From Poriferisodalis sp964484385 (GTDB taxonomy: Bacteria; Actinomycetota; Acidimicrobiia; Acidimicrobiales; Poriferisodalaceae), in assembly GCA_964484385.1 (NCBI GenBank), contig CAZAFV010000012.1, forward strand, positions 1-61,843: a stretch of DNA of 61,843 nt. The letters are read 5' to 3'. Within the stretch, counting starts at the first letter, position 1. Each line of letters begins with the position of its first letter. This document shows, piece after piece, positions 16,126 to 24,080 of this stretch. The notes under the pieces are model-generated. The model searched no databases. It was not told where the DNA came from and saw only the letters and a list, made by a program, of their open reading frames with translations. The position numbers and the translations under genes are program-made.

Positions 16126-17355
16126 ATGGCACCTCGCAACGATCGGCGCCGCAGCGACTCGTCTCGCCGGGATTCGTCCCAGCACGAATGGGTGGACACC
16201 CAAGCCGACCTCGATGCGCTGGTCGCCGATCTGCTGACCGCCGGCTGCGTGGCCGTGGACACCGAGTTCCACCGCGAGCGCAGCTACCGCCCGCAGTTGG
16301 CGCTGGTGCAGGTTGCGTTCGGCGAACGGATCGCGCTCATCGATCCCACCACGACCGATGTCGCCGTGCTGGGTGCCGTGCTGACGGCGGATGTCCTGAT
16401 GGTCATGCACGCGTGCGCGCAGGACATCGAGGTGCTGTCCCAGGAGTGCGACGCCATCCCCTCGAGGCTCTTCGACACGCAGGTGGCCGCCGGCTTTCTG
16501 GGCATGAGCACGCCGTCGCTGGCGGCGCTGACCGACCGCCTGCTCGGCGTGCGGCTGGCCAAGGGCAGCCGCCTGACCGACTGGTTCGAGCGGCCGCTGC
16601 GACCGGCCCAGCAGCGCTACGCAGCCGACGACGTGGCGTACTTGATTCCCCTGCTTGATGAGTTGCGTTCCCGCCTGACGGCGCGGCATCGCTGGCAATG
16701 GGCGCTCGACGAGTGCGAGCAGTGGCGTCGACCTCCCGGGCCGCCACCGGATCCTGCCCAGGCGTGGACCCGTATCAAGGGAGCACGCCAGTTGCGCGGT
16801 CCCCAGCGAGCGGTCGCGTACCGCTTGGCTGCCTGGCGCGAGCGAACGGCCAGCGAGCGGGACATCCCGGTGCGCTTCGTGCTGTCGGATATGGCGCTGC
16901 TGTCGATCTCGCAGCGCCGGCCCCGCAGCATCGATGAGCTCAGGGGTTTGCGAGGAGTGGACGGCAACCAGTTCCGCGGGGCGGCTGGCGATCGGATCAT
17001 CGCCGAAGTGAAGCGCGGTCTCGACATGGCGCCGGGCGACATCCCGGCCAGTGCGCTGCCGGTGGGGCCCAACGTGGATGCGGCCCTGCAGCCGGCCGTC
17101 CCGCTCGTGGGTGCCTGGGTGGACGAGGTGGCGCGCACCGAAGGCATCGATCGCAGCTTGCTGGCGACCCGCTCCGACATTGCTGCACTGCTCGCGGGCG
17201 ATCCGGCGTCGAGGCTGAGCTCGGGCTGGAGAGCCGAAGTGGTGGGCGATGGGATCAGGTCGCTGCTGGCGGGAGAGGCTGCACTCGCGTTCGATCCGTC
17301 GGCTGGCCTGCAGCTCGAGTCGCGGCCCGGCAGGGCGCCTGAACAGTGCGAATGA
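16126..17355 (+). CDS. Ribonuclease D-like 3'-5' exonuclease with HRDC domain
   Basis: 409 residues. The DEDDy exonuclease domain covers about 20-200: Exo I VAVDTEFHRE (Asp, Glu), Exo II MHACAQDIEVLS (Asp), Exo III RYAADDVAYLIPL (Tyr, Asp). A helical HRDC domain follows (AYRLAAWRERTASERDIPVR, then ISQRRPRSIDELRGLRGV), as in RNase D. It should trim 3' ends of tRNA precursors or other structured RNAs. A further C-terminal segment of about 100 residues appears lineage-specific. It sits 5 nt after mobA in the same direction. Confidence 0.9.
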   Translation: MAPRNDRRRSDSSRRDSSQHEWVDTQADLDALVADLLTAGCVAVDTEFHRERSYRPQLALVQVAFGERIALIDPTTTDVAVLGAVLTADVLMVMHACAQDIEVLSQECDAIPSRLFDTQVAAGFLGMSTPSLAALTDRLLGVRLAKGSRLTDWFERPLRPAQQRYAADDVAYLIPLLDELRSRLTARHRWQWALDECEQWRRPPGPPPDPAQAWTRIKGARQLRGPQRAVAYRLAAWRERTASERDIPVRFVLSDMALLSISQRRPRSIDELRGLRGVDGNQFRGAAGDRIIAEVKRGLDMAPGDIPASALPVGPNVDAALQPAVPLVGAWVDEVARTEGIDRSLLATRSDIAALLAGDPASRLSSGWRAEVVGDGIRSLLAGEAALAFDPSAGLQLESRPGRAPEQCE

Positions 17356-17488
17356 CACGCAGCGCTGTGCCTCAAACGGTAGGGTGGCAGGGCACTTCGT
17401 AGAACACAGGTGCCCTATCCGGCGCGGATGGGGGCATGTCCGGACGCAGGCAAGCGAGGCCTCGCAGTCGAGCACGAGGAGCCAGCCG

Positions 17489-17761
17489 GTGAAGAAGGGT
17501 CGACATCGCCGCTATGAGGAGGCTCGCAAGTTCCAGCGGGCCACGGCGGAGCGTTTCACCATCGAGGACTACGACTTCGACAACTCGGACCGTTTCGGGG
17601 TGGAGCCCGGAGATCGTGACATGGCCGACGAGGAATCGGCTCCCGACGACCAGTACGGCCATCTTGCCGACAAGTACGACGACTATTCGGATCTCGAGGC
17701 CAAGTACGCCGATTTCGATTCCGAAGCCGACGAAGAGGCACCGCAGCGCGAGAGCGCCTGA
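17489..17761 (+). CDS. Small acidic protein of unknown function
   Basis: 90 residues from GTG 17489, preceded by GAGGAG. A basic N-terminus (VKKGRHRRYEEARKFQRATA) turns into a very acidic, Tyr/Asp-rich tail with repeated DDYSDLEAKYADFDSEADEE. The length, start signal and biased composition look real but no family is recognised; it may be disordered. It is 133 nt downstream of the RNase D-like gene and ends one base before the stop of the convergent Cys-rich gene. Confidence 0.65.
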   Translation: MKKGRHRRYEEARKFQRATAERFTIEDYDFDNSDRFGVEPGDRDMADEESAPDDQYGHLADKYDDYSDLEAKYADFDSEADEEAPQRESA

Positions 17762-18526
17762 CTAGCCGCTGCGGCGGCGGACTGCTGGGTGGGGGAGCAG
17801 CTGGGCTGAGGCGACGCGCTGGTCGAGTTGCGCGCGCAGCTCGGCGTAGATCGCCGGGCCGCAGATCGCTGTCAGCTCGTCGCAGAGCGCCCTGAACACG
17901 GGCCGGCTGCCGACGTGGGCCTGAGGCGCCGAGGTGCACCACCAGGCGACATCGGTGTCAGGGCCGCCCCAGTCGCGCAGTTCCCATTCCCGCACCATCG
18001 TGTAGATGTGGCCGGTGACGGTCTCATGGTCTTCGCGGCGCAGCGGCGCCTGCCAGCAGATCTCGGGCTTGGTGTCCATGGGCCGCTGGCCGGTGCGCTC
18101 AGCCAGCAGGTGGAACGCGCAGCCGGCGCCTGCGGCGTGATCGGCCCGGTTCGCGAACACGCACGCACCGTCGACGACTCGGGTGCGCCACCAGCCATCG
18201 CCGTCCTGCCAGAGTGCCTCGGCGGGATCGCGGTGGTGCTGCCAGAGCTCGGCGTCCAGCTCGGCGATCATCTCCCGCACGTGCGCGAGGTCGTCTTCGC
18301 CGTTGAGATAGGCACCGTGGCTGCAGCAGCCCAATGCCAGCTCGGGGGCTGCTTCGATGTCGATGCCGGGGCAGCCGGCGCCGTAGATGCACGTCCAGGC
18401 GCTGGTAAGGAACGTCATATCGAACAGCCACGTGCGGTGTTCAAGCGGATCTTCCAGCGACAGCCACTCCCGGGTGTCGTGGCCCAGGCTCCAGCCATCG
18501 GGGCCCGCACCGATATCAGAAGCCAT
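17762..18526 (-). CDS. Cys-rich protein, possible Zn/Fe-chelating domain
   Basis: 254 residues from ATG 18526; the upstream in-frame extension only reads through an intergenic repeat. It has a cluster of Cys and His: CIYGAGCPGID, LALGCCSHGAYL, GACVFANRADHAAGAGCAFH and KPEICWQAPLR. This spacing resembles the YkgJ/DUF3109 type of putative metal- or cluster-binding proteins, but I am not certain of the family. The rest is Trp-rich (WWRTRVVDG, VAWWCTSAP). There is no signal peptide. It is divergent from glcD. Confidence 0.7.
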   Translation of the reverse strand: MASDIGAGPDGWSLGHDTREWLSLEDPLEHRTWLFDMTFLTSAWTCIYGAGCPGIDIEAAPELALGCCSHGAYLNGEDDLAHVREMIAELDAELWQHHRDPAEALWQDGDGWWRTRVVDGACVFANRADHAAGAGCAFHLLAERTGQRPMDTKPEICWQAPLRREDHETVTGHIYTMVREWELRDWGGPDTDVAWWCTSAPQAHVGSRPVFRALCDELTAICGPAIYAELRAQLDQRVASAQLLPHPAVRRRSG

Positions 18527-18563
18527 CCGCGCCGAGCCTACGAGGCCGAGCTTGGGAGGCCGG

Positions 18564-18602
18564 GGCCCGAGCGGCCCGTGAGCGAAGCTCACGAGAGCGG
18601 GG
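18564..18602 (+). repeat. Tandem-hairpin intergenic repeat, short copy B
   Basis: Shares GGCCCGAGCGGCCCGTGAGC with the copies at 14563 and 50467, then has GTGAGC-GAA-GCTCAC, a perfect hairpin where the other copies have mismatches. It lies in the divergent gap between the Cys-rich gene and glcD rather than after a stop codon. Confidence 0.7.
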
Positions 18603-18664
18603 GACATTGGCCGAGCTGACTATTGCCAAGTCGATCTGCGGTGCTTGTGGGGTACGGTCGGGGC

Positions 18665-20110
18665 GTGGCTCCTGGCGATGACGCGGCCGATGCGGCCCTG
18701 CTTGCTGACCTGCGCGGCGTGCTCGGCGACCGGGCTCGCGACAATGACTTCGAACGGGGCCTGTACAGCCGGGACGGCTCGATCGAGGGCAGCCCGCCGG
18801 CGATCGTGTGCCTGCCCGAGTCGGCCGCCGAAGTCGCCCAGATCGTGCGTGTCTGCCGTCGCCACAGCCGGCCGTTCCTGGCGCGGGGCTCAGGCACCGG
18901 CCTAGCCGGGGGCGCAGTGCCCGTCGGCAGGCCGGTGGTGATCGCCACGGCGAAGATGGACCGCATCATCGAGGTTGACATCGACAACCGGGTGGCATGG
19001 GTGGAGCCCGGCGTGCTCAACCTGGATTTGTCGCGAGCATTGACGCCCCAAGGCTTCCACTTTGCCCCCGACCCTTCGAGCCAGCAGGTCTGCTCGATCG
19101 GCGGGAACATCGCCAACAACTCCGGCGGGCCGCACTGCCTGGCGTACGGCGTGACCACGGCGCACATCGCGGCGCTCGAGGTGGTGCTTCCCTCCGGCGA
19201 CACCGCCATCTTGGGCGGTGTGGAGGCGGAGCCGGCGGGATTCGACCTGCGCGGACTGTTCGTGGGTTCTGAAGGCACCATGGGCATCGCCACCAAGGCC
19301 GCAGTGCGGCTGACGCCGAACGCGCCAGCGGTGCGGACTTTGCTGCTCGACTTCGACGATGTCAGCGAAGGCTCGGCGGCTGTCAGCGCCATCATCGCCG
19401 CAGGGCTGGTGCCCTCGGCGCTGGAAATGATGGACCAGCGCGCCATCGAGATCGTGGAGGCGTTTGCCCACGCTGGCTACCCAACCGGGGCCGCTGCGGT
19501 GCTGCTGGTGGAACTGGACGGCTTGCCGGGTGGGGTGGAAGCGGGCGTGGAGATCGTGCGCGATGTGGCGCACAAGCACCACGTCGGCAATGTGCGTGTT
19601 GCGGCCGACGACGAGGAACGGGCGCTCCTGTGGAAGGGCCGTAAGAACGCCTTCGGCGCCGTCGCGCGGATCAAGCCCGACTACTACCTCCACGACACGG
19701 TCGTGCCCCGCTCGAAGCTCACCGAGGTGCTCGAGAAGGTGTACCGCATCGCCGATGCGTACGGCTTGATCGCCGTCAACGTCTTCCACGCGGGCGACGG
19801 GAACCTGCACCCGATCCTGGCGTTCGACCGGCGTGAGCCTGGCGTGGACGAGCGGGTGAAGGCAGCGGGCCGTGACATCGTGGCTGCGTCCATCGAAGCC
19901 GGCGGTGTGCTCAGCGGCGAGCATGGCATCGGCTTGGAGAAGCGCGACTACATGGGGATGCTGTTCAGCGCGCATGACATGTACACCCAGGACGTGGTGC
20001 GTGAGACGTTCGATCCCGACGGCCTCGCCAACCCGCTCAAGATCATCCCGACCGGCTCGCGCTGCAGCGATTCGTTCCACCAGCATGTGCCCGAAGGTGC
20101 CTGGGTGTGA
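18665..20110 (+). CDS. glcD: Glycolate oxidase subunit GlcD (FAD-linked)
   Basis: 481 residues from GTG 18665; TTG 18623 in the same frame is an alternative. The FAD-binding domain has ARGSGTGLAGGAVPVGRPVV, then SIGGNIANNSGGPHCLAYG and LFVGSEGTMGIATKAAVRL. The catalytic C-terminal domain has VNVFHAGDGNLHPIL and SGEHGIGLEKRDYMGMLFS. This is the large flavoprotein subunit that oxidises glycolate (or D-lactate) to the 2-oxoacid and feeds electrons to GlcF. It is first in an operon in which each gene overlaps the next by 4 nt, so GlcD, GlcE and GlcF should be made in fixed ratio. Confidence 0.92.
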   Translation: MAPGDDAADAALLADLRGVLGDRARDNDFERGLYSRDGSIEGSPPAIVCLPESAAEVAQIVRVCRRHSRPFLARGSGTGLAGGAVPVGRPVVIATAKMDRIIEVDIDNRVAWVEPGVLNLDLSRALTPQGFHFAPDPSSQQVCSIGGNIANNSGGPHCLAYGVTTAHIAALEVVLPSGDTAILGGVEAEPAGFDLRGLFVGSEGTMGIATKAAVRLTPNAPAVRTLLLDFDDVSEGSAAVSAIIAAGLVPSALEMMDQRAIEIVEAFAHAGYPTGAAAVLLVELDGLPGGVEAGVEIVRDVAHKHHVGNVRVAADDEERALLWKGRKNAFGAVARIKPDYYLHDTVVPRSKLTEVLEKVYRIADAYGLIAVNVFHAGDGNLHPILAFDRREPGVDERVKAAGRDIVAASIEAGGVLSGEHGIGLEKRDYMGMLFSAHDMYTQDVVRETFDPDGLANPLKIIPTGSRCSDSFHQHVPEGAWV

Positions 20111-21096
20111 GTTCGCAGCCCAACAGCGCCGGCGCGACGCCGGCAGCAGCGAGCACCGGATCGGCCGATGCCGGGGCCAGCCTGGCTGCGAACATTGCAG
20201 CGGAGGTGACTGTGTTTGCCGGCGAAGTCGGCATCAGCGATCCGGTCACGGTGGTGGGCGCACAGACTCATTGGGACGTCGGCGGCGCCCCGCTTGCGGG
20301 GACGCGCAAGGTCCGTGCACCTGCAGGCGTGTGGGAACACGAGCCGTCGGAGATGACGGTTCGCTGCGGCGCCGGCACGACGGTGACCGAGCTGGCGGCG
20401 CATCTCGCTCAAACCGGCCAGATGGTGCCGCTCGACCCGGCTGACGACGCGGCGACCGTGGGCGGGGTACTGGCGTGCGGCTTCAGCGGACACCGGAGGC
20501 TTCGCTACGGGCATGTGCGCGATCTCGTGCTGCAAACCCGCCACGTTGACGCAACCGGCAAGGTGGTCACTGCGGGCGGTCCCACGGTGAAGAACGTCTC
20601 CGGGTACGACTTGGCCCGCCTGCTGGTGGGCTCGCTGGGAACGCTCGGTCTGCTGGCCGAGGTGATACTGCGGACCTTGCCGGTGCCGCCTGCCGCGCAA
20701 TGGCTGGAGGGCGACGGCGACCCCTTCGCGGCGTTCGACCTGCTGTACCGGCCCAGCAGCATCCTGTGGAACGGATCGCGCACTTGGATCCTGCTCGAGG
20801 GCGATCCAGCCGACGTGGCTGCAGAGGCTGCCAAGGTCGAGCCGCTGGGCTTCTGTGTCGCCAATGGCGGGCCGCCGATCCCCGCCGCCGGGCGCGAGTC
20901 GATGCAGCCCTCGGACCTGCGAGCGCTTGCCGGCACGCCGGGCGGGTGGATTGCCGAGGTCGGTATCGGCCTGGTGCATCGGCACGAACCAGTGCCGGCT
21001 GCACCGGTCGCGCCGGCCAATGCTCTGCTGATGGACCAGCTCAAACAACGGTTGGATCCCGACAACCGGCTCAACCCCGGCCGGAGGCCCTGGTGA
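20107..21096 (+). CDS. glcE: Glycolate oxidase subunit GlcE (FAD-binding)
   Basis: 329 residues, GTG start overlapping the glcD stop (GTGA). It carries a single PCMH-type FAD domain: CGAGTTVTELAAHLAQTGQ, ATVGGVLACGFSGHRRLRYG and VKNVSGYDLARLLVGSLGTL. It lacks the GEHGIG-type C-terminal catalytic part, as expected for GlcE. The N-terminal 40 residues are Ala/Ser-rich and unlike the core. Together with GlcD and GlcF it forms the membrane-associated glycolate dehydrogenase complex. It overlaps glcF by 4 nt. Confidence 0.9.
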   Translation: MSSQPNSAGATPAAASTGSADAGASLAANIAAEVTVFAGEVGISDPVTVVGAQTHWDVGGAPLAGTRKVRAPAGVWEHEPSEMTVRCGAGTTVTELAAHLAQTGQMVPLDPADDAATVGGVLACGFSGHRRLRYGHVRDLVLQTRHVDATGKVVTAGGPTVKNVSGYDLARLLVGSLGTLGLLAEVILRTLPVPPAAQWLEGDGDPFAAFDLLYRPSSILWNGSRTWILLEGDPADVAAEAAKVEPLGFCVANGGPPIPAAGRESMQPSDLRALAGTPGGWIAEVGIGLVHRHEPVPAAPVAPANALLMDQLKQRLDPDNRLNPGRRPW

Positions 21097-22316
21097 GTAC
21101 GTTTCCGCTGCAGCTCGATATCGACAGCAACACGCTCGCTTCGTGTGTGGCGTGCGGCATGTGCTTGCCGCACTGCCCGACCTACCGCGTGACCGGTGAG
21201 GAATCGGCATCGCCGCGGGGACGCATTGCCATGATGCGCGATGCCGCCGAGCGGGGCGAGGCCGATGCCGCGTTCGTGGAGTTCATGGACGCCTGCATCC
21301 AGTGCCGTGGCTGCGAGACGGCCTGCCCGGCCGGCGTGCACTACGGCCACATGATGGAAGCCACCCGCGAGGCGCTGGCATCCCAGACCAGCTACCAGCC
21401 GCGCCTGCGGCGGCTCGCCTACCGGGCACTGGCCATGCCCCGCTTGCTCGGCTTCGGCTCGCGCCTGCTGGGGCTGTCTCAGCGGCTCGGCCTGGTACGC
21501 CTGTTGAGCCTCTTGGGTCGTGTGCGTCCATTTCGCCAACTCGGTGCCATGACCGCCTCGCTGCCGCGTGTGCCGGTGCGCCAGGCACCGCTCACTGCCA
21601 GCGGCGACGATGTCTGGCTGTTCACCGGATGCGTCATGGACGCGTGGATGCGCGACACCCACCGGGCCGTGCAGGCCGTGATCGAGGCAACCGGTGCCGG
21701 TGTCGCTCTGCCGCCGGCGGGGGCCGCCTGCTGCGGCTCGCTGCACCTCCACGCGGGCTTGGCCTCCGACACCCGGCGCCTCGCGCAAAAGGTGATGGCG
21801 GCGCTGCCCGGTGAAGCTCCGATCCTGATCGACTCGGCAGGCTGCGGCGCCACCATGAAGGAATACGGTCACCTGCTGGGCACCGAAGAGGCCCGCCAGT
21901 TCGCAGGACGCGTGCAGGATGTGCACGAATGGCTGGCTGCACGGGTCGACGACCTGCCGGAGGGCGCGGGCAGCCGGGCACAACGTCCGCGGATCGCAGT
22001 ACAAGACCCGTGCCATCTGCGCCACGTCCAGCAGGCGCACCTGCCGGTACGCACGGTGCTCAGCCGGTTCTTCGATGTCGTCGAGCTGGACGACGACGGT
22101 CTGTGCTGCGGCGCAGGCGGCGCCTATTCCCAGCAGCACCCTGAGGTTGCCGGAGCAGTACGGGAGCGCAAGGTGGCCGCCATCGAACGCACCGGTGCGA
22201 GTGTTGCGGCCAGCGCAAACCCCGGATGCACATTGCACCTGCAAGCAGTGGGTCTCGACGTCCGCCACCCGCTCGAGATCGTGGCCGAGCACCTGGATGG
22301 CGGCGCGCCGGCATGA
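21093..22316 (+). CDS. glcF: Glycolate oxidase iron-sulfur subunit GlcF
   Basis: 407 residues from GTG 21093, which overlaps the glcE stop. Two ferredoxin-type motifs, CVACGMCLPHCP and CIQCRGCETACP, bind two [4Fe-4S] clusters near the N-terminus. Two CCG (Cys-rich) domains follow, with PAGAACCGSLHLHAG, then IDSAGCGATMKEYG and LDDDGLCCGAGGAYS. This is the electron-transfer subunit of glycolate oxidase, close to heterodisulfide reductase HdrD-type subunits. A basic stretch around 105-150 (RLRRLAYRALAMPRLLGFG) may contact the membrane. Confidence 0.92.
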   Translation: MSTFPLQLDIDSNTLASCVACGMCLPHCPTYRVTGEESASPRGRIAMMRDAAERGEADAAFVEFMDACIQCRGCETACPAGVHYGHMMEATREALASQTSYQPRLRRLAYRALAMPRLLGFGSRLLGLSQRLGLVRLLSLLGRVRPFRQLGAMTASLPRVPVRQAPLTASGDDVWLFTGCVMDAWMRDTHRAVQAVIEATGAGVALPPAGAACCGSLHLHAGLASDTRRLAQKVMAALPGEAPILIDSAGCGATMKEYGHLLGTEEARQFAGRVQDVHEWLAARVDDLPEGAGSRAQRPRIAVQDPCHLRHVQQAHLPVRTVLSRFFDVVELDDDGLCCGAGGAYSQQHPEVAGAVRERKVAAIERTGASVAASANPGCTLHLQAVGLDVRHPLEIVAEHLDGGAPA

Positions 22317-22534
22317 ATGACGAGATCGCTGAGCTGGCAGACCGCCTCGACGACACGGCCGAGCGACTCGCCGAGCTCAGCATCGAGCTGCTGCAGGGCG
22401 CTCTCGCCGATGCTGACTCCAGCGATCAGCGCGCCCGGCTCGAGCGCAGCGTCACGCGGGCTCGTCGTGCCACGCACAAGGCAGCCTCGATCCTGCGGGA
22501 GTCGATGGGAGCGTCAGAGCCGTTCGACGACTAG
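22313..22534 (+). CDS. Small helical protein at the end of the glc operon
   Basis: 73 residues; its ATG overlaps the glcF stop (ATGA), which supports both the start and co-translation. The sequence is highly charged and helical, with Leu/Ala heptad-like spacing (ELADRLDDTAERLAELSIEL), and probably forms a coiled coil. I recognise no family. The coupling to glcF suggests a helper or assembly role for the glycolate oxidase, but that is inference. Confidence 0.65.
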   Translation: MNDEIAELADRLDDTAERLAELSIELLQGALADADSSDQRARLERSVTRARRATHKAASILRESMGASEPFDD

Positions 22535-22567
22535 ACGTCCACGAGCGGCCCCGGCCGGGCTGGCTGC

Positions 22568-23179
22568 TCAGTAGCCAGCCGAGATGCGGTAGAGCTCGCC
22601 GATGAGATCGTCGTACTGGCCTATGGCCAAGGCCACGGCGTAGATCGCGCCGACCATGGCGCCGGCGATGGCGAATGGCGACCGGTCCAGCACCCTGCCG
22701 ACAGCCGGTACCGCGTAGGGAGCGGTGGCAATGAGCAGCAGCGGCAGCAAGACGCCGACCATGTAGATGAACATGAGCCCGAGCGTGCGCGGGCCGGCAG
22801 TGTCGGCGTCATTGAGGATGTCGCCGAGGAGTTCGCCCACGCAGGGCCGCCACAACCAGCCCGCCAACGCGCCGCCCACGAGGCCTGCGCCAGTGGCGAG
22901 CGGCGACGAATGGCCTGGCGCCCGCCATGCCGCCGCGTAGGTGCCGGCCGCGACGAATCCGGCGATCACCACGGCTGTACCTCGCGCCGCGACCCACCAA
23001 TGCCCGGCTGCCTGCGCCCAGGCCAGGAACGCAGCACCTGCGATGTAGTACAGCGCCACCGTCAGTCGCGCCCTACGAGCCACCAGCACCAGTGCCAGCC
23101 CCGGTACCAGCGCCGTGAGTGTGCAGGCCCACGTGATCACCCCGATGCCCTCGGCGAGGGTGTCGAAGATGGTGCTCAC
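22568..23179 (-). CDS. CcdA-like membrane thiol-disulfide transporter
   Basis: 203 residues with about six hydrophobic segments. The segment WLWRPCVGELLGDILND (Cys113) matches the CcdA signature in which a Cys-Val-Gly sits at the start of a helix (TPCVGPVLGAIL in relatives). A second Cys near residue 19 (TWACTLTALVPG) fits the paired-Cys mechanism that moves reducing equivalents across the membrane. It lies 15 nt downstream of the thioredoxin-like gene on the same strand, the usual CcdA/TlpA partnership. The Pro after Gly in the motif is replaced by Glu, so the family call is good but not certain. Confidence 0.72.
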   Translation of the reverse strand: MSTIFDTLAEGIGVITWACTLTALVPGLALVLVARRARLTVALYYIAGAAFLAWAQAAGHWWVAARGTAVVIAGFVAAGTYAAAWRAPGHSSPLATGAGLVGGALAGWLWRPCVGELLGDILNDADTAGPRTLGLMFIYMVGVLLPLLLIATAPYAVPAVGRVLDRSPFAIAGAMVGAIYAVALAIGQYDDLIGELYRISAGY

Positions 23180-23194
23180 GACGGATCGACCTGC

Positions 23195-23926
23195 CTAGGT
23201 GCTGTCCTCGGCGAGGAGTCGCTCGACGGTTGCGTAGAGCTCCCGGTAGGTGTGCGTGCCGTCGCCGCGGCGATCGAAGCGGATCTGGTTGTCGCTGTCG
23301 ATGACATAGACGCGGGGCCAGTAACCGGTGGGGCCTTCCTGCCAGACGTGGAAGTTGTACTTGGTGGTGTCGAGAGCGATCGGCCAGACCACGCCGAGTT
23401 CGGCAGCGGCCTCGATGATGTTGTCGACGTTGGCCTCGTAGCCGAACTCGGGGGAGTGGACCCCTACGACCTCCACACCTCGATCACGGAAATCAGCATG
23501 AAGCTGGGCCAGCGCGTCGAGCGTCTTCTTGCAGTTCCGGCAGCCGAAGGTCCAGAACTGCACCACCGTGATCTCGTTGTCCGCCCGGATCTCCTCAAGA
23601 GACGTGGCGTCGGTGTTGAGCCAGCCGTCGAGCTTGCTGAGTGTGAGCGCGGTGCCAAGCACCGGAATTGGCTCGGGTGCCTCCGTCGTTGTCGTCGGCA
23701 CCGGTGCAGCAGTCGTCGTGGTTGCCGTGTCTCGCGTCGTGGCCTCAACTGCAGCCGTCGTCGGCGATGCCTCGATCGGTTCCGCCTGCGGCGTCGTGGT
23801 CGGCGCGTTGGCAGCCTCGGTGACGCCGAGGCCATCGTCGGGTTCATCGACGGCAGTCCACACGATGAGCGCAACGCCGACGAGCAGAACACCCGCTGCG
23901 ACAGAGCGCGAGACAGAAGACTTCAT
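23195..23926 (-). CDS. Membrane-anchored TlpA/DipZ-like thioredoxin
   Basis: 243 residues from ATG 23926. An N-terminal anchor (AAGVLLVGVALIVWTAV, residues 10-26) is followed by a long Thr/Ala/Pro-rich linker (to about residue 88) and a thioredoxin-fold domain. The redox motif is WTFGCRNC (Cys129, Cys132), followed by VVGVHSPEFGYEANVDNI and the cis-Pro region TGYWPRVYVIDSDNQI, close to the C-terminal domain of DipZ. It should be outside the membrane and reduced by the CcdA-like protein. It lies downstream of fbiC, separated by a large inverted repeat. Confidence 0.85.
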   Translation of the reverse strand: MKSSVSRSVAAGVLLVGVALIVWTAVDEPDDGLGVTEAANAPTTTPQAEPIEASPTTAAVEATTRDTATTTTAAPVPTTTTEAPEPIPVLGTALTLSKLDGWLNTDATSLEEIRADNEITVVQFWTFGCRNCKKTLDALAQLHADFRDRGVEVVGVHSPEFGYEANVDNIIEAAAELGVVWPIALDTTKYNFHVWQEGPTGYWPRVYVIDSDNQIRFDRRGDGTHTYRELYATVERLLAEDST

Positions 23927-23988
23927 CTCAGGCGCAGCGTACGCCCCACCCGACTCGCCACGACCGCGGCGAGAAACCGATGCCATAG

Positions 23989-24064
23989 CTGCGAAGGCGG
24001 CAGGGAACTCTGCGACGTTGGACCTGCTGGATCCTGGGAGCAGAGGGCCCTGCCGCCTCCGCAG
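23989..24064. repeat. Long imperfect palindrome between fbiC and the thioredoxin gene
   Basis: The 17-nt arm CTGCGAAGGCGGCAGGG (23989-24005) pairs with CCCTGCCGCCTCCGCAG (24048-24064) with one mismatch. Inside, after an AA/GG mismatch, CTCTGC pairs with GCAGAG, leaving a 26-nt loop. There is no U-run on either side. It may be a terminator or attenuator below fbiC, or a small mobile palindromic element. Confidence 0.75.
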
Positions 24065-24080
24065 CGGGCCCCATCAGTCG

